64,000 nt of DNA from Cognatilysobacter bugurensis (lineage in GTDB: Bacteria; Pseudomonadota; Gammaproteobacteria; Xanthomonadales; Xanthomonadaceae), in contig NZ_BMYD01000001.1 in the NCBI RefSeq assembly GCF_014652095.1, positions 597,466 through 661,465 of the forward strand. Direction: 5' to 3'. Shown here in pieces: positions 51,178 through 60,401 of this stretch (position 1 is the first letter of the stretch; each line of letters opens with the position of its first letter). Made by a program: the position numbers and the translations under genes. The notes below the pieces were generated by a model. It worked only from the letters and a program-made list of their open reading frames with translations, made no database searches and was not told where the DNA came from.

Positions 51178-53238
51178 CTAGAACTTCAGGCGAATGCCGC
51201 CGTTGACCACGAAGCCGTCGGTCGGCGCCCATGCGTCGACCGTCCACCCGCCGTCGGCGGCGCGCTGCGGCAGCGTCATCGGGTGATAGCCCGTCTGGCG
51301 GACGTTGAGGATGTTCTCGAGGTTGAGGAACAGGCTCACGCGCCCGAGGGTGATCTCGCCGAGCATCCCGAGTTCGACATACGGGCGGCCCGTGCGCCGG
51401 TAAGGGTTGTCGTCCAGCGGCTGCGTGCCGGTGTAGTACGCCTCGATGCCGACGCGGCCGCGGCCGTGCTGCTCCCACATCGCTACGACGCCGCCGGTGT
51501 GGCGAGGCGTCAGCGGCACCTGACGCCGGCCGGGACCGTCGGGATCAGGTTCCGTCGAGTCAGTGAACACGTAGCTGCCCGTGACGACGAAATCCTGCCA
51601 CCGGTAACGCAGCAGCAGCTCGCTGCCGCGCGTGCGGGTCACACCCTCGACATTGACCAGCTGCACGCGGGGCGTGCCGTCGGGCGACGGCGGCGCGAGG
51701 TCAAGCCGCACGGCGTCATCGATGTCGGATGCAAACAGCGTGAGGCTGGTTTCGATCGGGCCAGTCGCGTAGCCGACGTCGAGCGAAGCAGTCGTCGCGG
51801 TCTCGGCTTCGAGGTCACGCAGCGGTTCCAGACGCGCAAGGCCCGCCGCCTCGATTTCTTCGACAAACGGGGTCGGCGCGTAGAAGCCTTGGCCGATCGA
51901 CGTACGCACCGACCAGTTGCGCGGCCGGTAGAGCAGGGAGACGCGGGGGCTGAAGTGCGCACCGTACTCGCTGTGATCGTCCCAGCGCGCGCTGCCGGCG
52001 AGGGTGAGGTTTTCGCGCAGCGCATGTTCGGCCTGCGCGAACACGCCCGGCACGGTGTAGCGGTAGTCGAATGCGGGGAACGTGCGCGAATCGTAGGCAT
52101 CGGACTGCAACGCCGCGCCGGCGAGCCACGTCGTGTCACCGAAGCCGGACGCGTACGAGGCCTCGGCGAACGCGGTTCGGTGACGATCGTTCTCGACCAG
52201 CGGGCCGAAGCGGTGTCGGTGGTCGGTCGTCATCGCCGACGCGCGCAGGTGCAGCGTGTCGGTATCGCGCACGGGCACCTCGACGACGGCGCCGGCGTCG
52301 TAACGCGTGGTGTCCTGCGTGAGCGCGAACGGCTGGCCGTCGGCGAGCACCGAGCCCGGCAACGTTCCACCCGCGCGATCCTCGGACATCGCCCCGAACG
52401 TCAGCAGTGCGCGCGCGCCGTTGTCCCCGGTCCAGAAGAGGCGCGGCCGTAACGTCCAGCGGTCGAACGCGGGCATGTCGATCCAACCGTCGTCGTCGAG
52501 ATCATGGCGGTCCTGCGTGTGGTAACCGCCGGTCACCGAATAGCCCCAGTGCTCATCGAGCGGCGCTGCGGTGTACGCGGTAACGTCTTGCCCGTTGCGG
52601 CTCGTCACGTTCACGAGCAACTCCGTCTCGGGCTCCTCGCCGGGCCGCCGCGAAATCAGATTGATGACGCCGCCGAGCGCCGACGGGCCGTACAGCGCCG
52701 AGGCAGCGCCCTTCACGATTTCGACTCGGCCGAGGTCGGTCGGTGGGATCTGCAGCAGCCCGATCGACGAGGCCTGACCGCCGTACAGCGGCAGGCCGTC
52801 GGCCAGCAACTGCGTGTAGCGCCCGCGCATGCCCTGGATGCGGATGTTCGACGCGCCGAGCGCCGGCGACGTGGCCTGCACCCGGATGCCACCGGTCTCG
52901 GCCACGAGCATCGCGATGTTGCCGGGCGTCATCAGCAGCTTCTCTTCGATCTCCTCGCGCACGATGACTTCGACGCGGATCGGCTCCTCGGACACGCGGC
53001 GGCGCGACCGGGTCGACTCGACGAGGACCGCGTCGAGTTCCGTAGCGTCCTCGTCATGGCCGTGCTCGCCGGCATGGGCTTCGTCAGCGCGGTGCTCGTC
53101 GGCCTCGTGTTCGTCGGCCGCTTGGGCCGGGGCATCGGCGTGGGCTTCCTGCGCAGACGTGAGGGGCGCGGCGCCCAGGCACACCAGGCACAGGGCAATC
53201 GCCAGCGGCTGGCGGCGGAACGTGCGGGGGTAATGCAA
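51178..53238 (-). CDS. TonB-dependent outer-membrane receptor with a His/Asp/Glu-rich N-terminus
   Basis: 686 residues. The start is TTG 53238 with AGGAG seven bases upstream; no ATG or GTG fits. Signal peptide to about 30 (ALCLVCLGAAPLTSA). A mature N-terminal stretch of about 40 residues is packed with His, Glu and Asp (DEHEADEHRADEAHAGEHGH), as in zinc or copper receptors such as ZnuD. The plug domain follows (TGGIRVQATSPALGASNIRI, VEIVKGAASALYGPSALGGV), then a 22-strand barrel ending in GGIRLKF with a terminal aromatic Phe. Import of a chelated metal is inferred from the metal-binding N-terminus. An A/T-rich -10-like TAAAAT (53298-53303, minus strand) lies about 60 bases before the start. 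Confidence 0.9.
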   Translation of the reverse strand: MHYPRTFRRQPLAIALCLVCLGAAPLTSAQEAHADAPAQAADEHEADEHRADEAHAGEHGHDEDATELDAVLVESTRSRRRVSEEPIRVEVIVREEIEEKLLMTPGNIAMLVAETGGIRVQATSPALGASNIRIQGMRGRYTQLLADGLPLYGGQASSIGLLQIPPTDLGRVEIVKGAASALYGPSALGGVINLISRRPGEEPETELLVNVTSRNGQDVTAYTAAPLDEHWGYSVTGGYHTQDRHDLDDDGWIDMPAFDRWTLRPRLFWTGDNGARALLTFGAMSEDRAGGTLPGSVLADGQPFALTQDTTRYDAGAVVEVPVRDTDTLHLRASAMTTDHRHRFGPLVENDRHRTAFAEASYASGFGDTTWLAGAALQSDAYDSRTFPAFDYRYTVPGVFAQAEHALRENLTLAGSARWDDHSEYGAHFSPRVSLLYRPRNWSVRTSIGQGFYAPTPFVEEIEAAGLARLEPLRDLEAETATTASLDVGYATGPIETSLTLFASDIDDAVRLDLAPPSPDGTPRVQLVNVEGVTRTRGSELLLRYRWQDFVVTGSYVFTDSTEPDPDGPGRRQVPLTPRHTGGVVAMWEQHGRGRVGIEAYYTGTQPLDDNPYRRTGRPYVELGMLGEITLGRVSLFLNLENILNVRQTGYHPMTLPQRAADGGWTVDAWAPTDGFVVNGGIRLKF

Positions 53239-53348
53239 CTGCGAACTCCTGAAACGAGAAGGCGCGGGCCGAATTCCGGCTGCGGCGCGTCGGTCAAATT
53301 TTATCGGGCCGGTCAGGCGGGCCCCTGCGCGGCGCGGGCGTCCGCGGG

Positions 53349-54086
53349 TCAGAACTTCTCGCCGACCGGCAGGTAGCGCCACGCGCCCGGGGGCATGGCG
53401 CCGTTCGGGCCCTTGCCGACCCCGATGCGGCCGATGCGCAGGCGACGGATCGACTTCACCCGAAGCCCGACCTGCGCGCACATGTATTGCAGCTGGCCTT
53501 CGCGGACGCCCTTGATCGCAAACCGCAGCCGCTGCTCGCTCTGCCAACTGACCTTGCAGGGCGCAAGCCGGCGGCCGGCGTAGTCCATGCCGTGGTTGAG
53601 GCGCCCCAGCCCGTACGGGCCCAGATCGCCTTCCACCTCGACCAGGTACTCGTGCTCGATCTCGTCCGCGTCCTCGGTCAGGCGCCGCCAGACGCGGCCG
53701 TCCTGCGTCAGCACCATGAGCCCGGTCGCGTCGCGGTCCAGCGGCGCGAGCGGGGTAAGCCGGTGGAAATGACGCTCCAGCACCCGGATGTCGGACGGGT
53801 CGTCGGCCCAGCGCGTCGCCGGCGTGATGAGCGAGGTCGCCGGGTTCGGTCCCTGGATCGCGTCCACGCCGGGCGGCTTGTTCAGCAGCACTGTGGCGGG
53901 CTCGACGTCGTCGAGACGCGCCTGCGGGTCGACCGTCACGACCTCCTCGGCGACGCGGTGCTGCGGCGCCTCGACGACGGCGCCGTCGACGGACACCCAG
54001 CCGTTGCGGATGTATTGCTCGGCGTCGGTGCGCGAGCAATGCATGAGCTCGGAGACGCGTTGGGCAAGGCGGACCGGTTCAGTCAT
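53349..54086 (-). CDS. Pseudouridine synthase of the RsuA/RluF family
   Basis: 245 residues. S4 RNA-binding domain (about 5-65: LAQRVSELMHCSRTDAEQYI and GWVSVDGAVV) followed by the catalytic domain with PLDRDATGLMVLTQDG containing the conserved nucleophilic Asp, and VLLNKPPGVDA. The family isomerises a specific uridine in rRNA to pseudouridine; RsuA, RluE and RluF cannot be separated by eye, though LARLAPCKV-type spacing and the late ARRLRIGRIGVG-like block fit RluF. The start ATG 54086 was chosen because upstream sequence is non-coding. Divergent from the RIO kinase gene, with 120 bases between. Confidence 0.9.
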   Translation of the reverse strand: MTEPVRLAQRVSELMHCSRTDAEQYIRNGWVSVDGAVVEAPQHRVAEEVVTVDPQARLDDVEPATVLLNKPPGVDAIQGPNPATSLITPATRWADDPSDIRVLERHFHRLTPLAPLDRDATGLMVLTQDGRVWRRLTEDADEIEHEYLVEVEGDLGPYGLGRLNHGMDYAGRRLAPCKVSWQSEQRLRFAIKGVREGQLQYMCAQVGLRVKSIRRLRIGRIGVGKGPNGAMPPGAWRYLPVGEKF

Positions 54087-54207
54087 CGGGGAGGCCGCGG
54101 GGGAGGGCGCGCAGTGTACCGGGCCGCCGCCGCGACCCCGGCGCGCCGATCTGCAACACTGTGCGCCCGTCCCGCGGCGCGATCGCGAGACCTTTCCCCG
54201 GGATCCT

Positions 54208-55062
54208 GTGAAGACACCTGCAAGCCTGCAGACGCTGATCGACGACGGCGTCATCGACGAAGTGCTTCGACCGCTCAAGAGCGGCAAGGAAGCGGCGGTG
54301 TACGTGGTGCGCTCCGGCGACGACGTGCGCTGCGCAAAGGTTTACAAGGACATGGCCCAGCGCAGCTTCAAGCAGCGCGTCCAGTACCAGGAAGGGCGCA
54401 AGTCCCGCGGCAGCCGCGAGGCCCGCGCGGTGGCGACGGGCAGCAAGTACGGGCGCCGGCAGCAGGAAGCCGAGTGGAAGAACACCGAGGTCGACGCGCT
54501 GTACCGCCTGCGCGAGGCCGGCGTGCGCGTGCCCGAGCCGCACGGGTACTTCCACGGCGTGCTGCTGATGGAGCTGGTCACCGATTCGGAGGGATTCTCC
54601 GCGCCGCGGCTGGGCGAAGTGGAGCTTGCCGCCGAGCAGGCGCGGGCGTTCCACGCCACGCTCGTGCGCGACGTGGTGCGCATGCTGTGCTGCGGCCTGA
54701 TCCACGGCGACCTGTCGGAATACAACGTGCTGGTCGGGCCCGACGGCCCCGTCATCATCGATTTCCCGCAGGTCGTGAGCGCCGGCGGCAACAACGCCGC
54801 GCGCGCGATGCTGCTGCGCGACGTCAACAACCTCACCGCGAGCCTCGGGCGCTGGGCGCCCGAACTGCTCGACACGTGGTACGGAGAGGAGATGTGGGCG
54901 CTGTTCGAGGCGGGTGACCTGCAGCCGGACACCCAGCTCACAGGCAGATTCACTCCGGACCTGCGCCGGGTCGACCTCGACAGCGTCCGCGACGCGATCA
55001 ACGACGCGCGCGAGCTCGCGCTGATCCGCCAACAAGGGCGCGAAGCCCAGGACGAGGACTGA
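54208..55062 (+). CDS. RIO-family serine protein kinase
   Basis: 284 residues from GTG 54208. RIO kinase features: nucleotide loop LKSGKEAAVYVV, catalytic loop IHGDLSEYNVLV (HGDLxxxN) and metal-binding IIDFPQ, the RIO equivalent of DFG. A basic, Gln/Arg-rich insertion (KQRVQYQEGRKSRGSREAR) lies where eukaryotic RIO1 has its flexible loop. Bacterial RIO proteins are uncommon outside some proteobacteria; their targets are unknown, though the family acts in ribosome maturation in eukaryotes and archaea. Adjacent to an rRNA pseudouridine synthase gene, which fits but does not prove a ribosomal role. Confidence 0.9.
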   Translation: MKTPASLQTLIDDGVIDEVLRPLKSGKEAAVYVVRSGDDVRCAKVYKDMAQRSFKQRVQYQEGRKSRGSREARAVATGSKYGRRQQEAEWKNTEVDALYRLREAGVRVPEPHGYFHGVLLMELVTDSEGFSAPRLGEVELAAEQARAFHATLVRDVVRMLCCGLIHGDLSEYNVLVGPDGPVIIDFPQVVSAGGNNAARAMLLRDVNNLTASLGRWAPELLDTWYGEEMWALFEAGDLQPDTQLTGRFTPDLRRVDLDSVRDAINDARELALIRQQGREAQDED

Positions 55063-55143
55063 GGCCGAGGCCTGGTCGCGGGGCATGCGCCTGTCGGGCC
55101 GACCCGCACTCCGGCGGCTGGCCGCGCAGGCGTGCCGCTTGCG

Positions 55144-56289
55144 TCACGACTTCGGAGTCAGCTTCAGCAGCCGGCCGTTCCCGCCGCGCTTGCCGTCCTC
55201 GAGCAGCCAGACCGCGCCATCGGGCCCCTGTTCGACCTCGCGGATGCGCGTGCCCATGTCCCAGCGCTCGGCCTCGCGCGCGCTCGCGCCGTCGAACGAG
55301 ACACGCACTAGCGACTTCGATGAGAGCCCGCCGATGAGGCCGCTGCCTTTCCATGACGGGAATAGGGTGCCGTCATAGATGACGAAGCCCGCTGGCGAGA
55401 TCACCGGATTCCAGGTGATGACCGGCGCCGGGAAGTCCGGTCGCGTCGGGTGGTCCGGGATGCGCTTGCCGTCGTAGTGATCGCCATTCGAGACGATCGG
55501 GTAGCCGTAGTTCGCGCCTTTCGTGATGAGGTTCAGCTCGTCGCCGCCCTTCGGGCCCATCTCGTGTTCCCAGAGCCGGCCTTCGGCGTCGAAGGCGAGC
55601 CCGAGGATATTGCGGTGACCGAGCGACCACACCTGGGCCGCCACGCCACGACGCTCCGCAAACGGGTTGTCGGCGGGGACGCTGCCGTCGTCGTTGAGGC
55701 GAAGCGTCTTGCCGAGGTTCGACGTCATGTCCTGGGCCGGGTCGAACTTCTGCCGTTCCCCGGACGTCACCCACAGCTTTCCGTCCGGGCCGAACGCGAT
55801 GCGATTGCCGAAGTGCCCTTCGCCGGTCTGCTTCGGCACCTGCCGCCAGATCGTCTCGAGGCCTTCGATGCGGCCGCCGCCCTGGTCATCGACCACGAGG
55901 CGGCCACGGGCGACGGCGCCGCCGTAGGTGTCGGCCTCGCCAGGCTCGACGTAGCTGAGATACACGAGCTGGTTTGTCGCGAAATCCGGGTGCAGCACCA
56001 CGTCGCCGAGCCCGCCCTGGGATACCTTCGCCGCCTTCGGTGTCCCCGTGACGGTGCCGGTCTTCTTCGTGGCCGGGTCGAATAACCGCAGCGTGCCGCC
56101 CATCTCCGTGACGAGCAGTCGACCGCCGGGCAGGAACGTCATCGCCCAGGGATGATCGAAGGTCGCGAACTCGGCGGTTTCGAACGAGGCGGACGGCGAC
56201 TTTGCGGCATCCGCAGCGTGGGCGGTGGCGCACGCCGTGCACACACCGAGCGCAGCGGTGAGGGCAGACAGCACTGAGATCCGGGGCAT
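55144..56289 (-). CDS. PQQ-dependent aldose sugar dehydrogenase (YliI-like)
   Basis: 381 residues with a signal peptide (SALTAALGVCTACATAHA). The beta-propeller blades of the glucose/sorbosone dehydrogenase family are recognisable: FDHPWAMTFLPGGRLLVTEM, GHFGNRIAFGPDGKLWVTSG, VWSLGHRNILGLAFDAEGRL (the R-N pair that holds PQQ), and FVIYDGTLFPSWKGSGLIGG. The periplasmic enzyme oxidises aldoses and passes electrons to the respiratory chain; it needs Ca2+ and PQQ. No pqq genes are present in this window, so the cofactor must be made or imported elsewhere. Convergent with the RIO kinase gene. Confidence 0.93.
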   Translation of the reverse strand: MPRISVLSALTAALGVCTACATAHAADAAKSPSASFETAEFATFDHPWAMTFLPGGRLLVTEMGGTLRLFDPATKKTGTVTGTPKAAKVSQGGLGDVVLHPDFATNQLVYLSYVEPGEADTYGGAVARGRLVVDDQGGGRIEGLETIWRQVPKQTGEGHFGNRIAFGPDGKLWVTSGERQKFDPAQDMTSNLGKTLRLNDDGSVPADNPFAERRGVAAQVWSLGHRNILGLAFDAEGRLWEHEMGPKGGDELNLITKGANYGYPIVSNGDHYDGKRIPDHPTRPDFPAPVITWNPVISPAGFVIYDGTLFPSWKGSGLIGGLSSKSLVRVSFDGASAREAERWDMGTRIREVEQGPDGAVWLLEDGKRGGNGRLLKLTPKS

Positions 56290-56601
56290 CGAGAGTCCTT
56301 GTGGCGAGAAGGTCGGCAGATCGTCCCAACCATACCTGCAGGCGCGTCGCGACCCTTTGCGACCTGTGGCGCGAGAGAGAACTGGGCGGCGCGGCAGATG
56401 GCGGCGCGCTTGGTTACGCCGCGGTTAGCCATCGCCTTCGTGTGGAAGCTCGTGCGCACGTGCGCGAGCGCTGGCGCGTGCATGCAAAAAAGTTACTCGG
56501 GGTCCCGGCGACCCCGCGCGCATGATTCGACGGCCGCAGGCGCATGCGGCGCCTGATCGACGCGCAGTTCGACCAGGCTCCCGCTTCCAAGGAGTACCGT
56601 C

Positions 56602-57498
56602 ATGTCCACCGCTCACCCCCGCCTTGTCACTACGGCGCTGCTGGCCACTGCAGCCGCCGCCCTGACGACCTTCGCTCACGCACAGCCACCCCAGCGCTCG
56701 CTCGCCTACGTGTCAGAGCCCGGTGACCCGATCGGACAGGGCCGATCGGGCACCGCGCTGCCGCGTTTTCTCTATGCCAAGCCCGACGGCGTTTTTGTCG
56801 CCGCGTGGGACGGCGAGGTGAACTACGAACTCGTGCTGGTGCCACCCGCCGGACAGCGGCTGCAGCGCGGTTCGTATGAGGACGCGCGCGGCGGAACCGA
56901 GACGACCGCGGGTCACCCGGTCCTGGAGTTCAGGTCGAACGAGGTGTGCGAAGGCTCGCGGGGGCGGTTCCAGATTGACGACATCGCGTACGACGATGCC
57001 GGCAAGGTCACCCGGCTTCGCGCGAATTTCGAGCAGCGCTGCGTCGGGGCGTCGGGGTCGCTCTGGGGTGATCTCGCGCTCGACGCCGGCTTGACCGCGT
57101 ACTCCGCGTCGCTTGAGCCTGTCGGTCTCTATGACCCCAACCACGCGATCGCCTATCTGACCGTGCAATGCGCCGGAGCGCCGACGTACGGCGAACTGCG
57201 GCTGAGGGCGTCGCAGCGCGTACGCGGGGGCGGAACGGTCACGGCCGTCTCCGACCGGACGTTCGGCTGCGGCCCGGAACCGCAGCGGGTTCGGCTGGAC
57301 CTCATTGCGGACGGCACCGCCACGTGGCGACCCGGCCCCGTGCAGGTGGAAGTCGAGTCGTTTGTCCACGACCCGCATTACGAGGAAGCGGGGCGCGTGC
57401 TGCGGGCAACGGTGCAGGGAACGGTCGCCCTGCCGCATGCCCGACGGCAGCCGAGTCACGCGCGGCCGACGCCGCGTGTGAGCGCGGCAGGACGCTGA
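56602..57498 (+). CDS. Exported protein of unknown function
   Basis: 298 residues with a clean signal peptide (LVTTALLATAAAALTTFAHA) and AAGGAG at ideal distance from the ATG. The mature part is beta-rich with four to six cysteines that can pair (Cys in EVCEGSRGRF, QRCVGASG, QCAGAPTYGE and FGCGPEPQ), consistent with a periplasmic or secreted disulfide-bonded fold. A block of Gly/Arg-rich strands (GGGTVTAVSDRTFGCG) recurs. The last 25 residues are Pro/Arg/His-rich and probably disordered. No family assignment. Confidence 0.85.
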   Translation: MSTAHPRLVTTALLATAAAALTTFAHAQPPQRSLAYVSEPGDPIGQGRSGTALPRFLYAKPDGVFVAAWDGEVNYELVLVPPAGQRLQRGSYEDARGGTETTAGHPVLEFRSNEVCEGSRGRFQIDDIAYDDAGKVTRLRANFEQRCVGASGSLWGDLALDAGLTAYSASLEPVGLYDPNHAIAYLTVQCAGAPTYGELRLRASQRVRGGGTVTAVSDRTFGCGPEPQRVRLDLIADGTATWRPGPVQVEVESFVHDPHYEEAGRVLRATVQGTVALPHARRQPSHARPTPRVSAAGR

Positions 57499-57509
57499 CA
57501 GGCAGCCCC

Positions 57510-57607
57510 GCGAGGGCGCGCAAACGCCCTCGCGCCGGTATCGGCGGAGAAGCTGCCTCGTCCGCTCAAAGCCCGCGCTGTGCACCGGAGATGTGCACAG
57601 CGCGGGC
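57510..57607. terminator. Two consecutive hairpins between convergent genes
   Basis: First GCGAGGGCG/CGCCCTCGC (57510-57533), then the longer GCCCGCGCTGTGCAC/GTGCACAGCGCGGGC (57571-57607), a 15-bp perfect stem flanked by AAA on the left, that is, a short T run for the minus-strand gene. Together they terminate both converging transcripts. Confidence 0.75.
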
Positions 57608-57609
57608 AA

Positions 57610-58251
57610 TCAGAACCGGTATTCGACCGTCAGGCTCACGCTGCGTGCGTCGCGCTTGTCGTCGGACAAGCGGTACTCGTCGGCCACCGCGTCGTACTGC
57701 ACCTGGGACGTCCGGTACTGATTGACCATCAGCCCGACGTCGAGCAGCGGGAGGATCGTGGTGCCGACGCCGAGGCCGGCGTACGTGCCTCCGTCGTGTT
57801 CGTCGAACGCGCGGCGCGAGGTCACCGGCGCGGTGTTCACGGCGGTGTCGATCGCGGTCTCGTCGAGTTCGCGCTGCATGCCGAGCACGCCGGCACGACC
57901 GATGAAGAACACCGGGAGCAGCGGCGGCTTGATGCGCGCATTCACGCCGGCAAAGCCGTAGCGGGACGACAGCGTGTACGTGCGATCGATCGTGCCGCCC
58001 GTGTAGTCGAACCGCGTTTGCCCATCCATCTCGCCGAGATGGCCTACGCCGGCTTCGAGGCCGACCTGCGCGTAACCGATGCCCCAGCGGTAGCCGCCGC
58101 TCGCCTGCACCAGCGTGCTGCGATCATCGTCGAGCCCGCTGTCGAGCTCGATGACGCCGCCCTGGCCGTTGATGAAGAAGTCGCCGGCGAACGCCGCGGG
58201 CGCCGAGGCGAGGCTTGCGGCGAACAGCGCCGCGCGAACGAGGTTGCGCAT
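57610..58251 (-). CDS. Outer-membrane beta-barrel protein
   Basis: 213 residues. Signal peptide (VRAALFAASLASAPAAFAGD), then alternating beta-strands with turns (FINGQGGVIELDSGL, GYRWGIGYAQVGLEAGVGHL) and a C-terminal strand ending SVSLTVEYRF, the aromatic terminus recognised by the BAM machinery. Size and strand count suggest an 8-stranded barrel of the OmpW/OmpA-like type. An alternative start at 58281 would add ten residues. Porin or adhesion role unknown. Convergent with the exported unknown protein. Confidence 0.87.
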   Translation of the reverse strand: MRNLVRAALFAASLASAPAAFAGDFFINGQGGVIELDSGLDDDRSTLVQASGGYRWGIGYAQVGLEAGVGHLGEMDGQTRFDYTGGTIDRTYTLSSRYGFAGVNARIKPPLLPVFFIGRAGVLGMQRELDETAIDTAVNTAPVTSRRAFDEHDGGTYAGLGVGTTILPLLDVGLMVNQYRTSQVQYDAVADEYRLSDDKRDARSVSLTVEYRF

Positions 58252-58551
58252 GGGGATTCGGTCTCTGAGGGTGACGTGCATCGGCGACGGGCCGTTGCGA
58301 GGCCGCACAGGGTAATGGGGCATTCTTGAACCGATCCCGGCACGTGACGCGTGCGATCGGCCGGCCCGCCCCACGAGCCGCAAGCCTGCTGCACGAAGGT
58401 CCCGAAGCTCACGCGGTCGGCATTACCATCCGCGCGGATTGCAGCGCCGTCGCGCCTCGGCGCGACTCTGCCGACAGCCGCGCGGGCCATGCCCATTCGC
58501 CGGAGTCTCAATTGAGACAAGGCCGGCGCCGAGCACCGAAAGGACAATGCG

Positions 58552-58680
58552 ATGAGCAAGCAAGGGCAGGGCAGCGGCGACGGATGGCTCAAGTGGGCCT
58601 ACGGGTTCGTATTCATCCTGATGGCGATCGGCGCGGGTCGTTCTTTGCTGAAGCTTGCGCGCACCTGGGGCTGGGCATGA
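58552..58680 (+). CDS. 42-residue membrane peptide overlapping the oxidoreductase start
   Basis: Frame MSKQGQGSGDGWLKWAYGFV to LARTWGWA with a single transmembrane helix (about 13-32, rich in Trp, Tyr and Phe at the membrane faces). GAAAGGA at ideal distance before the ATG. Its TGA overlaps the ATG of the next gene (ATGA), which is strong evidence for translation and coupling. No homologue known; it may anchor or regulate the oxidoreductase at the membrane. Confidence 0.7.
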   Translation: MSKQGQGSGDGWLKWAYGFVFILMAIGAGRSLLKLARTWGWA

Positions 58681-59702
58681 CCTCGGGAGCCTCTGCGTCG
58701 CCCGACGACACGGCGCGCCAGCGTCCTCCGACGCGCCCGGTCCGGTGGGGCATGATCGGGTGCGGTGCGGTGACCGAGGTCAAGAGCGGGCCGGCCTTTC
58801 AGCTCGCGGAGGGGTCCGCACTCGTGGCGGTCGCGACCAGGCGTGCGGAGGCAGCACGCGATTACGCGCATCGGCACGGCGTGCCGGCTGCATTCGAATC
58901 CATTGATGCTCTGATCGCGTCCGATGACGTCGATGCGGTGTACATCGCCACACCGCCTGCGAGCCACCTCGAACTCGCCTTGAAAGTCGCACGCGCCGGC
59001 AAGCCCTGCTGCGTCGAAAAACCGATGGCGTTGAACCATGCGCAATGCGTTGAGATGGTGGAGGCCTTCGAGGCGCGAGGGCTTCCGTTGTTCGTGTCGT
59101 ACTACCGCCGGTCGCTGCCGCGCTTTAGCCGCGTGAAGCACTGGCTCGATGAGGGCCGCATCGGCGAGGTGCGCGACGTGCGCTGGCACCTGGTCAAGCC
59201 GCCGTCGCCTCGAGACCTCGCGGGCGAGCCAAACTGGAGAACAGACCCCGACGCGTCGCCGGGCGGCTACTTCTCCGATCTCGCGAGCCACGGCCTCGAT
59301 CTGCTGCAACACCTGCTGGGCGACATCGAGGCCGTCTGCGGTTGGGCGGTCAATCAGCAGGGCCTGTACCGCGCCGAAGATGCCGTGGTCGCAAGCTGGC
59401 GGTTCGCGAGCGGGGCACTCGGCTCCGGCAGCTGGAACTTCGGCGGCAGCGAGCGCCGGGACGATGTGGAGATCATCGGTGCGCGGGGCTCGATCCGCTT
59501 CTCGGTGTTCGACGATGTGCCGCTGCACCTGTGGGTCGACGGCGTTGAAATCTCCGAGTCGATCGAGCATCCGACCAACATCCAGCTTCACCACGTGGCG
59601 AACATGATCCGTCACTTACGCGGCGACGCACGGCATCCCGCGCTCGGCGTGGAAGCCGCGAAGACGAGCCGGGTGATGGATCGGATCCTCGGTGCCTGTT
59701 GA
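58677..59702 (+). CDS. Gfo/Idh/MocA-family NAD(P)-dependent oxidoreductase
   Basis: 341 residues. Rossmann motif GMIGCGAVTEVKSG near 25-38, the family's central EKPMALNHAQC, and the C-terminal domain with GGYFSDLASHGLDLLQHLLG (catalytic Asp/His helix). The family oxidises or reduces sugars, inositols and dipicolinate-like acids using NAD(P); the substrate is unknown. The start is ATG 58677, translationally coupled to the 42-residue membrane peptide by a 4-base overlap. The first 20 residues are Ser/Ala/Pro-rich and variable. Confidence 0.93.
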   Translation: MTSGASASPDDTARQRPPTRPVRWGMIGCGAVTEVKSGPAFQLAEGSALVAVATRRAEAARDYAHRHGVPAAFESIDALIASDDVDAVYIATPPASHLELALKVARAGKPCCVEKPMALNHAQCVEMVEAFEARGLPLFVSYYRRSLPRFSRVKHWLDEGRIGEVRDVRWHLVKPPSPRDLAGEPNWRTDPDASPGGYFSDLASHGLDLLQHLLGDIEAVCGWAVNQQGLYRAEDAVVASWRFASGALGSGSWNFGGSERRDDVEIIGARGSIRFSVFDDVPLHLWVDGVEISESIEHPTNIQLHHVANMIRHLRGDARHPALGVEAAKTSRVMDRILGAC

Positions 59703-59968
59703 GGTAACGACCGCACGCCGTGATGCGTCCCGAAGTGGGCGCAGGACTTCGAAGCAGCGACCGGCTGTTCACCGCATGCCGGTCGCGCCACCTTGCCGTT
59801 TGGTCCGCGTCGGCGCCGTCGCCTCACGGAATGTGCCGCGTGTCACAGCCTCGACGACCTGCGGAATGAGCTTCCCGAAGGACCACTTTATTTCACGCCG
59901 TTTTCGCTTAATCGGGCTCATCACTGGCTCCAGGGAGGCTCATCCAGATGCCGGCCGAAGGGGGCTTC

Positions 59969-60346
59969 ATGAAACTCGACGTACTGATGGTGGACGACTG
60001 CCGCGACCTGCGCGAAACCGTTGGCGCGATCCTGCGGCACCAGGGACTTGAAGTGGCGGTGGCGGAACATGGACGCGCCGCACTCGATTTGCTTGCACGC
60101 GGACCGGAGCCTGGGCTCATCCTGCTCGACTTGATGATGCCGGTCATGGACGGATGGGCGTTCCTCGAGGCGTGCCGCGCGCGCCCCGAGCGGCTGCAGC
60201 GCATCGTGGTGGCGAGCTCGCTTGCTGGATCAAGTGAGCTGGCGCTGATCCGCAAGACCTACGGATGCCGGACGACGGGAAAGCCGTTCGACATCGACGC
60301 GCTGATCCGCATGGCGCAGGCGACGCGCAGCCGCATGGTCGCGTGA
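59969..60346 (+). CDS. Stand-alone response-regulator receiver
   Basis: 125 residues from ATG 59969 (GAAGGGGG upstream; an ATG at 59948 is possible). CheY-like fold: VLMVDDCRDLRET (acidic pocket), the phosphorylatable Asp in LILLDLMMPVMDG and KPFD with the conserved Lys. No output domain, so it works by protein contact, like CheY-type or phosphorelay intermediates. No kinase gene is adjacent on the same strand; the nearest kinase is the LytS-like one on the other strand. Confidence 0.9.
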   Translation: MKLDVLMVDDCRDLRETVGAILRHQGLEVAVAEHGRAALDLLARGPEPGLILLDLMMPVMDGWAFLEACRARPERLQRIVVASSLAGSSELALIRKTYGCRTTGKPFDIDALIRMAQATRSRMVA

Positions 60347-60401
60347 GCGTGCCACGGCGTTGCGGTGCGTCCCGCGGTCGTGGGTCGCCCGTCTGCAGCA
60401 G

